This document shows, piece after piece, positions 1-8,503 of a stretch of DNA of 64,000 nucleotides. Origin of the DNA: Corynebacterium pseudogenitalium (GTDB taxonomy: Bacteria > Actinomycetota > Actinomycetes > Mycobacteriales > Mycobacteriaceae). The position numbers were made by a program, and so were the translations under genes. The notes beneath the pieces were generated by a model. The model had not been told where the DNA came from and searched no databases. It saw only the letters and a list, made by a program, of their open reading frames with translations. The DNA is taken from the NCBI RefSeq assembly GCF_024453815.1, contig NZ_CP072934.1:868001-932000 (forward strand). Reading direction: 5' to 3'. How positions within the stretch are numbered: the first letter of the stretch is position 1; every line of letters starts with the position of its first letter.

Positions 1-453
1 AGCCGATTCCACGGCGCCGTCAGCCATGACTGCCCACACTTGTGCACCCATGCCGTCGTTGAGAGCTGGCTGGCCGTTGACCATGGCGCCGCCCTTGCCC
101 ATGTCAGAGCTGATCGCGATGTCGAGGCTCGCGCCCATCGCGTCGGCCTGACCTTGACGCGCGTCGTCGGCCTCCATAATTGCGTGCATTTCGTCGACGC
201 CTTGGGCTGCCACGGATTCGCGTGACTCGTCGACAGTGAATTGGGTGACCGCGAACCCGCCACCGGCGATGAGCACAACGGCGGCTGCTGCGGCGGTTGT
301 GAGACGTCGCCAGGACCGGTTCTTCCGCGCGGTGTCGAAGTCTGTGACCTGGTCGGTAGCGTCGATACGCTCCATGATTGAGCGTTTGAGCTCCGGTGGC
401 GGAGTGACCGGCGTGGCTGCGGAATTGAAGAGGTCCTCGATATCTTTATCCAT
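1..453 (-). CDS. rskA: anti-sigma-K factor RskA (3' end outside window)
   Basis: Membrane anti-sigma factor expected to hold SigK inactive until an extracytoplasmic signal arrives. The visible 151 residues begin with a cytoplasmic N-terminus (about residues 1-48), followed by one transmembrane segment (about 51-68, Ala/Val/Ile rich). The extracytoplasmic part contains the RskA-type stretch MVNGQPAL...GAQVWAV near the window edge. The ATG overlaps the sigK stop codon by one base (TGATG), which indicates translational coupling. The gene continues beyond base 1. The family call rests on the sigma neighbour, the single membrane pass and the C-terminal motif. What it senses is inferred from the mycobacterial homologue. 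Confidence 0.85.
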   Translation of the reverse strand, partial: MDKDIEDLFNSAATPVTPPPELKRSIMERIDATDQVTDFDTARKNRSWRRLTTAAAAAVVLIAGGGFAVTQFTVDESRESVAAQGVDEMHAIMEADDARQGQADAMGASLDIAISSDMGKGGAMVNGQPALNDGMGAQVWAVMADGAVESA

Positions 454-1028
454 CACAGGCCTCCTTTCAACGACACGGCCTTGCGAAGCTTTTGCAACCC
501 GTCGCGTACCCGGGTTTTGGCTGTTCCGAGAGCGACGCCAGTGGCATCGGCGATTTCTTGGTGGGTGAGTTCCCCAAAATACGCGAGCATGAGCGCACTT
601 CGATGAGGCTCTCCGATTGAATCAATGAGTTCTTGTAGCTCCTCAGACTCTAGTCGCTGTTGAGCTTCGTCCTCAGCGGCAGCGACCCACGTGGTCAGTT
701 GACTGTTGAAATCGTCGGTGTCGCGGGCTTGGGAGCTGCGCCAGCTCCGCAGCCGATCGATGGCGCGCGATTTGGCGAGCCGCAGTACCCATGACTTGGC
801 GCTGCCGCGGTGTGGGTCGAAGGTGTGGGCGCTTAGCCATACCTCCACGAAGACTTCTTGGGTGACCTCTTCCGCTTGGGCCCGGTCACGCAAGATGTGG
901 GTGGTGAGACCTAGAATCTGTGGGGCCAGAACGTCGTAAAGCTCGGCGAAGGCGACTTTATCGCCCGCGCGCACGCTTTCTAAGAGACGGTCCGGATCCA
1001 CGGATTCTAAATCTAACACCTGGGTCAT
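453..1028 (-). CDS. sigK: ECF RNA polymerase sigma factor SigK
   Basis: 191-residue ECF sigma factor. Region 2 is at about residues 24-95 (FAELYDVLAPQI, then the -10-binding RAQAEEVTQEVFVEVW). Region 4 is at about 128-185, with a helix-turn-helix around LTHQEIADATGVALGTAKTRVRDGL. The product directs polymerase to a small set of promoters, and in mycobacteria it is paired with RskA and linked to dipZ, as here. It is the second gene of a minus-strand operon, three bases after the Met-rich lipoprotein gene, with rskA following directly. The protein contains no cysteine, whereas M. tuberculosis SigK carries a redox-active cysteine pair. Redox sensing by SigK itself is therefore unlikely here. Confidence 0.9.
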   Translation of the reverse strand: MTQVLDLESVDPDRLLESVRAGDKVAFAELYDVLAPQILGLTTHILRDRAQAEEVTQEVFVEVWLSAHTFDPHRGSAKSWVLRLAKSRAIDRLRSWRSSQARDTDDFNSQLTTWVAAAEDEAQQRLESEELQELIDSIGEPHRSALMLAYFGELTHQEIADATGVALGTAKTRVRDGLQKLRKAVSLKGGL

Positions 1029-1031
1029 GTG

Positions 1032-1241
1032 CTACTTGGATTCTTCCATCATTTTGTCTTCGCTCATCATCGCCTCGGAAGACGGTGCCATGGAATCTTC
1101 GCTCATCATGGCATCGGAGGACGGGGTCATGGAGCCGTCCATCTTGTCCTCCATATTCTCCTCGGAGTCGTTGCATGCGACGAGGCCGACGGCGGCGATG
1201 ACGATGGCGCTGGCGCTGGCGATTGCGCGGTTGATAGACAT
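1032..1241 (-). CDS. small Met/Asp/Ser-rich lipoprotein
   Basis: 69 residues. A hydrophobic signal (about residues 5-20) ends in a lipobox, LVAC, with the lipid-modified Cys near residue 23. The mature peptide is only about 47 residues and is almost entirely Met, Glu, Asp and Ser, with two imperfect repeats of the form SSxAMMSEDxM. No folded domain is recognisable. It is the first gene of the lipoprotein-sigK-rskA operon. In mycobacteria the neighbours of dipZ are exported fasciclin proteins of the SigK regulon. This peptide sits in the same context but lacks a fasciclin domain. Met-rich acidic peptides can bind metal or act as oxidisable sinks, but that role is inference. Confidence 0.75.
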   Translation of the reverse strand: MSINRAIASASAIVIAAVGLVACNDSEENMEDKMDGSMTPSSDAMMSEDSMAPSSEAMMSEDKMMEESK

Positions 1242-1298
1242 AGCGTCTCCTTCACTTTTTCGGTTCGCAGGCGCAGTGTTTCTGGCCCGTCACTGAGT

Positions 1299-1359
1299 AC
1301 TACGGAGCCGGGGGCTGATGCGGATTGGACCAATCCGGTGCGGGTGCTCACTCCGTAGT
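1299..1359. promoter_or_regulatory. divergent SigK-type promoter pair with back-to-back -35 boxes
   Basis: Two mirror-image elements face outward. Plus strand: CCAATCC at 1330-1336, 16-nt spacer, CCGTAGT at 1353-1359. Minus strand: CCAATCC at 1328-1322, 16-nt spacer, CCGTAGT at 1305-1299. The two -35-like boxes form a near-perfect palindrome (1321-1337) around A1329. The hexamer types resemble the mycobacterial SigK consensus (CCATCC / CCGAAT). The plus element lies about 40 bases before the dipZ ATG and the minus element about 58 bases before the lipoprotein ATG. Identical sequence and spacing on both strands is direct observation. Recognition by SigK is inferred. Confidence 0.7.
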
Positions 1360-1399
1360 GCTGGGTGTAGGAAAGGCAACCGGAAAGTAGAGGAAACTC

Positions 1400-3046
1400 A
1401 TGATCAGCGTGATTCTTGTCGGATTCATCGGAGGTGTGATCACGGCATTGTCGCCGTGCATTTTGCCAGTGTTGCCGGTGGTGCTGGGGGTCAGCGTCGG
1501 GCGTAAACCGTCGCACGTGGTGACAGGTTTGGTCGTGAGCTTCGCCGCGATCGCGCTGCTGGGTACGATTCTGCTTAGTGCGCTGCATTTGCCACAGTCG
1601 GTATTGCGCTGGGCGGGAGTGGTGTTGCTGGCATGGGTGGGGCTGGGAATGATTTTCCCGCCAGTGGGGGAGGTGTTGCAGAAGCCCTTTGACGCGCTTC
1701 CGCGCCCCACGGCATTGCAGGAGAAAACGCGCGGCAAGGGAGGTTTTCTCATCGGTCTGGCCCTTGGCGCGGTGTACGTTCCGTGCGCGGGCCCGGTGCT
1801 TGCAGCGGTGACGGTGGCGGGCTCGACTGGGCAGATCGGCTGGAACACGGTGGTGCTCACTGTCGCGTTCGCGATTGGGTCCGCGCTGCCGCTGTTCGTG
1901 TTCGCCCTGGCGGGCAACAAGATCGGTGACAAGGTAGACGCGGTGCAGCGCCACCGTAAGGCCATCGGCGTGCTCATCCTGGTCTTCACTGTGGCGTTGG
2001 CTCTCGACGCGCCGGCGGCGATCCAGCGTGCCCTGCCGAATTGGACGTCGTCGCTGTCGAACCGTTTTGAGAATTCGGACTTGGCCAATGACGCTCTCAG
2101 CAAGGTCGGCCCAACTGGGAGCGGTTCACTGCAGTCGTGCCGCCGTGCCGACCCCGCGCAGCTGCAGGATTGTGGCCCGGCACCGGAATTCGCGGGGCTG
2201 ACGAACTGGATCAACACCGACCAGCCGCCGAGCCCGCAGGACGGTGGTGTCATGCTCGTTGATTTCTGGGCGTACGCCTGCATCAACTGTCAGCGTGCGG
2301 GGGAGCACATCACCAAGCTTTACGACACTTATCGCGATTCCGGCCTCACCGTCGTCGGCGTCCATTCCCCTGAGTACGCTTTCGAGCACGACCTGGGCAA
2401 TGTCCGCAACGCCGTAGAAAAGGAAGGTATCCACTACCCGGTGGCGCAGGACAATGACTTCGCTACATGGAGGAATTTCAACAACCGCTACTGGCCAGCC
2501 CGCTACCTGGTGGACAAGCACGGCAACGTCCGGCAGATCGTGGAAGGGGAGGGAAGCTACGCCGAAACAGAAAAGCTCGTGCGTGAATTGCTCATCGACG
2601 CCAACCCCGACGTCGACCTCCCCGAACCGGTCGAAAGCGGCGAAGCAGCAGGCGGTACGAAGGGCCGCAACCCGGAAACTTATCTCGGCACTGCGCGCGC
2701 CGAGTACACCAAGCAGCCCGGTTACACCGACGGCGAGCACGACTTCGGTGAACCGGCCGCTCCGGAGCGCGGCATGTTCACTTTGAACGGGACGTGGATT
2801 CTCGAGGAGGAATCAGTGCAGACCACCAGTGGAGGACACCTGGACATCAACGTCTTCGCCAAGTGGGTCCAGCTCGTGGTTTCGGGTGAAGGCGAGATCG
2901 AGGTCGAGTATCCGGACGGTGCGACAAAGTCGTTCCCGGTCACAGATGGAACCCTCGACCTTGCGAAAAGCGACACGCCCACCGAGGGAGTGCTGCACAT
3001 CCGGCCCACGGCAGGCGTGAAACTGTATTCGTTGACCTTCGGCTAG
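1400..3046 (+). CDS. dipZ: DipZ: CcdA-type membrane reductase fused to thioredoxin domain
   Basis: 548 residues. The N-terminal part is a CcdA/DsbD-like membrane domain of about six helices, with two conserved cysteine sites (LSPCILPVLP near residue 15 and VPCAGPVL near 130). After about residue 240 comes an exported thioredoxin/TlpA-like domain with active site CINC (about residues 294-297). The C-terminal ~150 residues form a beta-rich domain typical of DipZ. It should carry electrons across the membrane to reduce exported disulfides. The ATG is preceded by AGAGGAAA. It is divergent from the sigK operon and shares the SigK-like promoter region, matching the mycobacterial SigK regulon. Its stop overlaps the convergent aminotransferase remnant by three bases. 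Confidence 0.93.
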   Translation: MISVILVGFIGGVITALSPCILPVLPVVLGVSVGRKPSHVVTGLVVSFAAIALLGTILLSALHLPQSVLRWAGVVLLAWVGLGMIFPPVGEVLQKPFDALPRPTALQEKTRGKGGFLIGLALGAVYVPCAGPVLAAVTVAGSTGQIGWNTVVLTVAFAIGSALPLFVFALAGNKIGDKVDAVQRHRKAIGVLILVFTVALALDAPAAIQRALPNWTSSLSNRFENSDLANDALSKVGPTGSGSLQSCRRADPAQLQDCGPAPEFAGLTNWINTDQPPSPQDGGVMLVDFWAYACINCQRAGEHITKLYDTYRDSGLTVVGVHSPEYAFEHDLGNVRNAVEKEGIHYPVAQDNDFATWRNFNNRYWPARYLVDKHGNVRQIVEGEGSYAETEKLVRELLIDANPDVDLPEPVESGEAAGGTKGRNPETYLGTARAEYTKQPGYTDGEHDFGEPAAPERGMFTLNGTWILEEESVQTTSGGHLDINVFAKWVQLVVSGEGEIEVEYPDGATKSFPVTDGTLDLAKSDTPTEGVLHIRPTAGVKLYSLTFG

Positions 3047-3360
3047 GCAGAGACAACCTTGTCCAGCGTCTCGGCGAACCGCGCGACGGTGCCGTCGACA
3101 TCGCCCCACTTGTCCAAGCCGAACAGACAGATGCGGAAGGCGGAAAAGCCCTCCGGCTCGCCGACCTGCAGCGGAACACCGCTGGCGATCTGGACGCCGG
3201 CCTGCTTGAACGCGGATCCGTTGGCCTGCTCCGGGGCGGTGGCGTACATGACCACGATGGAGGTGGCCTCGAAGCCGGGGGCGGCGACGGAGACGTAGCC
3301 TTTGTCCGCCAGCAGCTTGCGCACCTTGGTGCCCAACTCGACCTGGCGGGCGGTGTACAT
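3043..3360 (-). pseudogene. C-terminal remnant of class V aminotransferase
   Basis: About 105 residues remain of an enzyme normally near 370-380. They correspond to the small-domain end of the alanine/serine-glyoxylate aminotransferase type (PGFEATSIVV, GVPLQVGEPEGFSAFRICLFG, DVDGTVARFAETLDKV). The PLP-lysine and cofactor-binding parts are missing. The break lies about 15 bases from the start of repeat copy A, so the 5' part was probably lost when the accessory DNA arrived. It could be translated from the apparent ATG at 3360, but an active product is not expected. Confidence 0.8.
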
Positions 3361-3375
3361 TTGACGCGCATCTTC

Positions 3376-3525
3376 CCGTGCCCTACTGCTTCCCGAGTTG
3401 CTAGATGTTCCGGGAGCGATAGCGCCATGACCGCATCCTGCGGTACTTCTCTGGATTTACTTGCTGTCTTTAGCGGGAAGGTTTCTTTGCGCCGACACGC
3501 CGTTGAATTCAAGTTCAACGTGTAG
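3376..3525 (+). repeat. repeat copy A (long form, ends VEFKFNV-stop)
   Basis: A 150-bp element strongly similar to 12602-12751 (copy D). One reading frame is open and conserved in both. From an ATG at 3427 it encodes 32 residues containing ASCGTSLD and ending VEFKFNV-TAG, with the stop at the same place in every copy. Two shorter copies (8205-8264, 9033-9083) share only the last ~17 codons. The frame continues upstream of the ATG here without a stop. The best reading is the 3' end of a gene whose body has been lost. The parent family was not recognised. The bases 3526-3699 up to the large NTPase gene hold no other recognisable feature. Confidence 0.7.
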
Positions 3526-3699
3526 TTCCTGGACAGGGTTACTTTTAGTTGTAATCGCATTTTGGCCCGTAGTCGTTTGAGTGTACTTAAATAGACGCAA
3601 GTGCCTCACACTCGGTGCCCACACTCGGCCGAGCCTGCACTAGTCTGCTATGAGTGTCGCTATACGGCATCCCACGTTGAAAGTGATCTCGGAGGTCTG

Positions 3700-6600
3700 A
3701 TGTCGCCTAGACCTGGCGGAGAAACAGACAAGCTTGGAAATAGGTACGAGCTTGCATGGGCTATCCGCCATGCCTTATATTGCATCGTCGACGATAGACG
3801 GGCGTTGACTGCGGAAGACATCGACGCCGAGCTAAATCGAGGTTCCGAGTTCACTTACGACGACGGTCTCGTTACCGAAGTGCACCAGTTAAAACGACAG
3901 AACGGCACTAGTAACAGTTGGACAGTCAAGGCTCTCGCCGATCAAAAGATCTTCGAGGCGGCTGCGGAGCATGTGGCGGCGGGCCGAAGTTACCATTTTG
4001 TCTCCCTGGTGCCGTGCCGGCCCTTACAAGAATTGTCCGATCGTGCTCGCAAGTCAGATGATCTAACGAGTTTCACCGACTGCTGGCTTTCTAAAGAGCT
4101 AACACCGGTCTTTAACCAATTGGCGGCGGCCGAAATCCTGGGCAATCCCCAAGTGGCCTGGAACACACTTCGCGGAATGCGGTTCTTAGTTCAAGATGAA
4201 CTCGACATCGTCCGCACGAACAGTATGCTTGCTGTGTGCAGTCTGAGGGGAGCTAGCGGCGACCTCATATCTCTTGCTATAGGGGATATCCTTCTCGACA
4301 ACCTCGGTAAGCGGTTGACTCGAACTGAACTTTTTGCTCTTCTCGCTCAAAGGGGCATCAAGCCACTGGAACCTGGGTCGCATCTGACGTCGCACCAGCA
4401 GGTGTTTAAGATCACGAAAAGCTGGCGTCAGTCCGTTGAACGTGAACTCTTGCAACCACCGATTAAGCGTGCAGAGGCCGCCCACCTAGTGGAGGCGCTT
4501 GATAAATATCGGATCGGGCTCGTCGCAGGTACGGCGGGAGGTGGGAAGAGTTCCGTTCTCGAACAAACTGCTGCCGCTCTTGAATCGGCTGGTGCCGAGG
4601 TGCTGGCGCTACGATTGGACCGATGTGGTCCGTTCGCGTCGACTGTCGAGTTGGGGCATCAGTTCGGGTTCGAAGTCTCTCCCGCAGTCGCTTTGGCGAG
4701 GGCGGCTGACGATCGCGACGCCTTCCTGATTATCGACCAACTCGACGCGGTGAGTCTTGCCTCCGGACGTATGCCGGAGAGTTTCGATGTCGTTATGGAT
4801 CTCATCGACGAAGCACTGTCAGTGTGCGGAATCCGTGTTGTTATGGCATGTCGCCAGTTCGACATCGATAATGATCACCGTATCCGCGCATTTGCGTCTC
4901 GTACCGAGGTAACAACGGTGGAAGTCGACCGATTGTCGAAGGAGGAAGTCGAAGCGGCAGTGACAAGAATGGGACTCGACCTAGCGCGGTTAAATCCATC
5001 ACAACTAGCCCTTTTGCAGACGCCGCTGCACCTTGTACTCCTGCAAACGATTTCGACTCAGGCTGACGCGCTGGCCTTCCATTCGCGCGGATCGCTCTTT
5101 GAAGCGTTTTGGGAGCGCAAGCGACAAGCAGTGCGTTCGCGGCGAGTGAATGTCAGATTCAACGACGTGGTCAGTCGGATCGCCAACGCTGCAAGCGATC
5201 TGCAAGCGCTGTCTGTCCCAATCGAGATTCTGGACGATGAGGACCTTATTGAAGACGCCAACGTCCTCGTTTCAGAACACTTGCTTGCGCAAGACGGCGG
5301 TCGCATCGCGTTCTTCCATGAAACGTTTTTCGACTACGCCTTCGCACGTCTGTGGGTGTCACGCGGGGAGTCACTCGTTGACTTCCTTCTCCGTGACGAG
5401 CAGGCACTTTTTCGACGTGCCCAGGTTCGCCAGATCCTGCAACATCTCTACGAGCGAGCGCCGGATCGTTTCCATACCGAGGTCGAATCAGTACTTACCG
5501 CTAACGACATCCGATTTCACATAAAGGAGACAGTCCTTGCCGTCGTAGCTAATCTTCTTGCGCCGACGACTGCCGATGCCGAAGTGATGGTCCGGATCGC
5601 CGCGGGACATCCGAGCTTTGAAGACCGGCTCTGGCAGCAGTTGAGTAGACCACAGTGGTTCAGGCGATTCCTTGAGGATGGTCAGATTGCTGCTTGGCTC
5701 GATGGCCCGAACGAGGGTATGCGGAATCACGCGTTGAATATGATGGCTAGTGCGGTCAAAGAGCACCCGGTATCGATCGCAAAGCTGTTAGGGGACCGCA
5801 AGGCCCAGCCGGAATATCACCGCTGGTTGCGTTGGGTCAGCCGTTTTTCGGATGTCTTTCAGAACCGAGATTTGTTCGATTTGGTGCTCGAAGGAGTTCG
5901 CGAAGGCGCCTACGATGGGGCACAGCATGAACTTTGGCTAACGATGCACAACCTGCCTAAGCACGAACCACTTTGGGCGATCGAGTTGTTGCAGGCTCGG
6001 CTGATCGATCACGGGGATGCCCTGACGCTTAACGAGGAAGGCAAGGTGACTGTGCTCGGCATGCGAGAGTACAGCGCCGCCGAACTCGTTAGGTATACCG
6101 CACATGCTGAACCGTTGGCATTCGTGCTGGTCACGGTGCCGTATCTCCGACGAGTCATGGCGAGGACCGCGATCGAGCCTGGCGTCGACGGCCTGATTCG
6201 CGATCTGCACTTCAGCTTTCGCATCAAGGACGATGACCTCGGCAGCTACCGGCTTGATGGCATCCTGCTGGCGGCGTCGGTCCGAGCGCTGGAGAGTGTG
6301 GCAAAGAGCGCCCCTGAGGAGATCCGGTTCCTTCTCGAGGAACTGGCTTCCGATCCCTACGACGGATCGCAATTCTTGCTCTACCGAGCATTGTCAGCGG
6401 GCGCAGAGCATTTTGCCGGGTGGGCGGCGAGTCTCTTGCTCGAAGGCGGACGTCGTCTCCGTTGCGGCTATATCTCCGATTCCCTATGGGTTGCACGGGA
6501 GCTTGTCCTGGCGATTGCACCACACGTGTCCGACGAAATTCACCAGCGGCTCGAGAAGTTGTTTCGAGATTTGCCCTGCGAGTGGGGGAGTAACTGCGGC

Positions 6601-8160
6601 TCGGGACGCTCGGCTTTCACGTTTCTATCCGCCCTGGAAGAAGCGCGGCTTACTACGGTCGGTCAACGACTCCTCGGGGAATATCGACGGAAGTTTGGGG
6701 AGGACGCCCCCGCAGAGCCACAGGGAATTACCGGTGGTTCCATCGGTTCGCCGATCGGACTTGGTGCCGCAAAGAAAATGAGCGATTCACAGTGGCTGAG
6801 GGCTATGTCAAAGTATGACACTGACAAGACGAATTGGGCGACCTTCACCGGCGGAGCCCATGAATTGTCCAGCGTGCTGGGCAATCAAGTAGCCGCAAAC
6901 CCCGAGCGCTTCGCTAGGCTGGCGCTGCGGCTGTCCCCAGAGTTCAATGCGGCTTACTCCGGTGCGATGCTTAGGGGCTTTGGCGAGGCCGATGCGAGCG
7001 ATAGCACCGCGCCGCTGATCTTCGACGCTGTCCGTCACATTGCTTCGCTGGGACAGGCAGAAAATGATCGGTGGCTCGGGATGGCGCTACAAAAATACTA
7101 CCGCGAAGTGCCGCTTGAACTGGTCGAACTGATTAGAGACAGCGCTGTGCACGCGCTGGATCCGGCCGATTGTTCTCCTGTGATCGTTCGGGATGGAACG
7201 GACGCACCAAGTGCCGTGGATATGCAATTGAACGGCATCAACACGGCACGAGGGAGTTTGGCCGAAGCTCTCGGCGATCTTTTGGTTACCGACAGTGACG
7301 GCAAGAGAACTGCACTGGTCGCGCCATATCTCAACGCGATGGCCGGCGATCCGGTACTCAGTGTCCGTTCGTGCGTTGCCTACACCCTCGCCGCCGCGCT
7401 ACGGCATGCTCGCCCAGAGGTCATGAGGGCGTTCTCAACCCTGATCAATACTGACGATCGTCTCCTCGCCGCCGGATCTGTTCAGCATTTGATGGTCTAC
7501 ATCGGCAACGTGAATCCCGAGGTTATAGATCCGGTAATTCAGCGCATGTTGGCATCGGATGATGCCGAAGCTCGTGAGGCTGGTGGCGCCGTCGCGGCGT
7601 TCGCGGCGATGGAATGGGACCGCCCCGATCTTATGAAACAAGCGCTGTCGGGAGACTTTCACGCCCGAAAGGGCATCGCTGAAACCTGTGTTCAGTGTGT
7701 CGATCGCACTTCGAATGTCCAACTGGCCACGGCGACCCTAACCCGGCTTATGAACGACGAGGCGGATGGGGTGCGTAAGGAAGCGGCTACTGTGGCGCTT
7801 CACCTCCGCGAGCAACCGCTCCAGCCATTCGTTAAACTACTCGCGGCTTTGATCGACTCGCCGGCTTACGAACACGCCACGCCCCAGTTGCTGGTCACGC
7901 TACAGTACGCGCCGGATAAGGTCGATGAACTGGTCTTGAGAGCTGCAAAACGGTTCGTCGATGTCTTCGGGCACGATGCCGCGGACATTCGCACCGGCGC
8001 AGCTGGAGATGCGCATTACATCAGTGAACTGGTGGTGCGTGGGCTAGCGCAGTGCCGGGATCGTACCCACCGAGCGGAGTTGCTCGACGTTTTGGACTCT
8101 CTCTTAGAGCTTGGCGCGTACGGCATCAGTGAGGCCATAACGGATTCAGAGCGGTTATAA
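3700..8160 (+). CDS. large STAND-like P-loop NTPase with N-terminal nuclease-like motif; candidate anti-phage gene
   Basis: 1486 residues from ATG 3700, preceded by GGAGG. A GTG at 3601 would add 33 residues lacking family character. Residues 1-140 resemble a PD-(D/E)xK-type fold, with D54/D55 followed by E60-x-x-Q63-x-K65 (EVHQLK). An NTPase core follows: Walker A GTAGGGKS at 277-284 (Lys283), Walker B-like LIIDQLD at 343-349, and a conserved VVMACRQFD strand. A helical region (about 420-620) contains FFHETFFDYAFARLWV. The C-terminal ~850 residues are alpha-helical, HEAT-like near the end (about 1215-1420). This layout (nuclease, STAND NTPase, long helical sensor) matches bacterial NLR-like defence proteins such as Avs or Cap4-type effectors. 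It stands alone between repeat copies A and B. Function is inferred. Confidence 0.75.
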   Translation: MSPRPGGETDKLGNRYELAWAIRHALYCIVDDRRALTAEDIDAELNRGSEFTYDDGLVTEVHQLKRQNGTSNSWTVKALADQKIFEAAAEHVAAGRSYHFVSLVPCRPLQELSDRARKSDDLTSFTDCWLSKELTPVFNQLAAAEILGNPQVAWNTLRGMRFLVQDELDIVRTNSMLAVCSLRGASGDLISLAIGDILLDNLGKRLTRTELFALLAQRGIKPLEPGSHLTSHQQVFKITKSWRQSVERELLQPPIKRAEAAHLVEALDKYRIGLVAGTAGGGKSSVLEQTAAALESAGAEVLALRLDRCGPFASTVELGHQFGFEVSPAVALARAADDRDAFLIIDQLDAVSLASGRMPESFDVVMDLIDEALSVCGIRVVMACRQFDIDNDHRIRAFASRTEVTTVEVDRLSKEEVEAAVTRMGLDLARLNPSQLALLQTPLHLVLLQTISTQADALAFHSRGSLFEAFWERKRQAVRSRRVNVRFNDVVSRIANAASDLQALSVPIEILDDEDLIEDANVLVSEHLLAQDGGRIAFFHETFFDYAFARLWVSRGESLVDFLLRDEQALFRRAQVRQILQHLYERAPDRFHTEVESVLTANDIRFHIKETVLAVVANLLAPTTADAEVMVRIAAGHPSFEDRLWQQLSRPQWFRRFLEDGQIAAWLDGPNEGMRNHALNMMASAVKEHPVSIAKLLGDRKAQPEYHRWLRWVSRFSDVFQNRDLFDLVLEGVREGAYDGAQHELWLTMHNLPKHEPLWAIELLQARLIDHGDALTLNEEGKVTVLGMREYSAAELVRYTAHAEPLAFVLVTVPYLRRVMARTAIEPGVDGLIRDLHFSFRIKDDDLGSYRLDGILLAASVRALESVAKSAPEEIRFLLEELASDPYDGSQFLLYRALSAGAEHFAGWAASLLLEGGRRLRCGYISDSLWVARELVLAIAPHVSDEIHQRLEKLFRDLPCEWGSNCGSGRSAFTFLSALEEARLTTVGQRLLGEYRRKFGEDAPAEPQGITGGSIGSPIGLGAAKKMSDSQWLRAMSKYDTDKTNWATFTGGAHELSSVLGNQVAANPERFARLALRLSPEFNAAYSGAMLRGFGEADASDSTAPLIFDAVRHIASLGQAENDRWLGMALQKYYREVPLELVELIRDSAVHALDPADCSPVIVRDGTDAPSAVDMQLNGINTARGSLAEALGDLLVTDSDGKRTALVAPYLNAMAGDPVLSVRSCVAYTLAAALRHARPEVMRAFSTLINTDDRLLAAGSVQHLMVYIGNVNPEVIDPVIQRMLASDDAEAREAGGAVAAFAAMEWDRPDLMKQALSGDFHARKGIAETCVQCVDRTSNVQLATATLTRLMNDEADGVRKEAATVALHLREQPLQPFVKLLAALIDSPAYEHATPQLLVTLQYAPDKVDELVLRAAKRFVDVFGHDAADIRTGAAGDAHYISELVVRGLAQCRDRTHRAELLDVLDSLLELGAYGISEAITDSERL

Positions 8161-8204
8161 CCGATAGCGCTCGAAAGGGCCGCGGGTTTCATTGGAGCCA
8201 ATGT

Positions 8205-8264
8205 CTCCTGGCGGGAGAGGTTGATCCGATTCGTAACGTGGTCGAGTTCAAGTTCAATGTGTAG
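8205..8264 (+). repeat. repeat copy B (short form)
   Basis: About 60 bp starting 45 bases after the large NTPase gene. In the shared frame it reads LLAGEVDPIRNVVEFKFNV followed by TAG (8262-8264). The last eight codons are nearly identical to copies A and D. The preceding residues keep the pattern GxVxxxRxxV. It abuts the stop codon of a minus-strand VOC fragment with no gap. Confidence 0.65.
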
Positions 8265-8428
8265 CTAGGCCCCGGGGATACTCACGCAGAACTCGTTGCC
8301 TTCCGGGTCCTGCATGACAGTCCACACCAATCCCGGCGCCGGGATGGAATCAACCATCACAAAATCGCCGTAATCCGCGGCGATTTCGCAACCGGTTGCG
8401 GCGAACCAAAACTCGCCGAGTTTTGAGA
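8265..8428 (-). pseudogene. C-terminal fragment of a VOC/glyoxalase-family protein
   Basis: The minus strand encodes roughly 50 residues ending in a TAG at 8265-8267. They contain the VOC-family C-terminal signature WTVMQDPEGNEFCV, preceded by ATGCEIAADYGDFVMVD. A complete VOC protein would be 120 or more residues, so the N-terminal half is absent. The fragment touches repeat copy B. A perfect 8-bp inverted repeat (AAAACTCG-C-CGAGTTTT, about 8408-8424) lies at its truncated end. Confidence 0.7.
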
Positions 8429-8503
8429 CACTTGCAATGCCTTGGCGAGCGCATGATTGCTGTATCCCGTAAGCACACCGGGTTTCTTCAAAGATATTCG
8501 TGC

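Noticed and set aside
3601..3699. GTG at 3601 as the start of the large NTPase
   Set aside because: The extra 33 residues are atypical, while ATG 3700 follows GGAGG and gives MSPRPGGETDKLGNRYE, the usual kind of start for such proteins.
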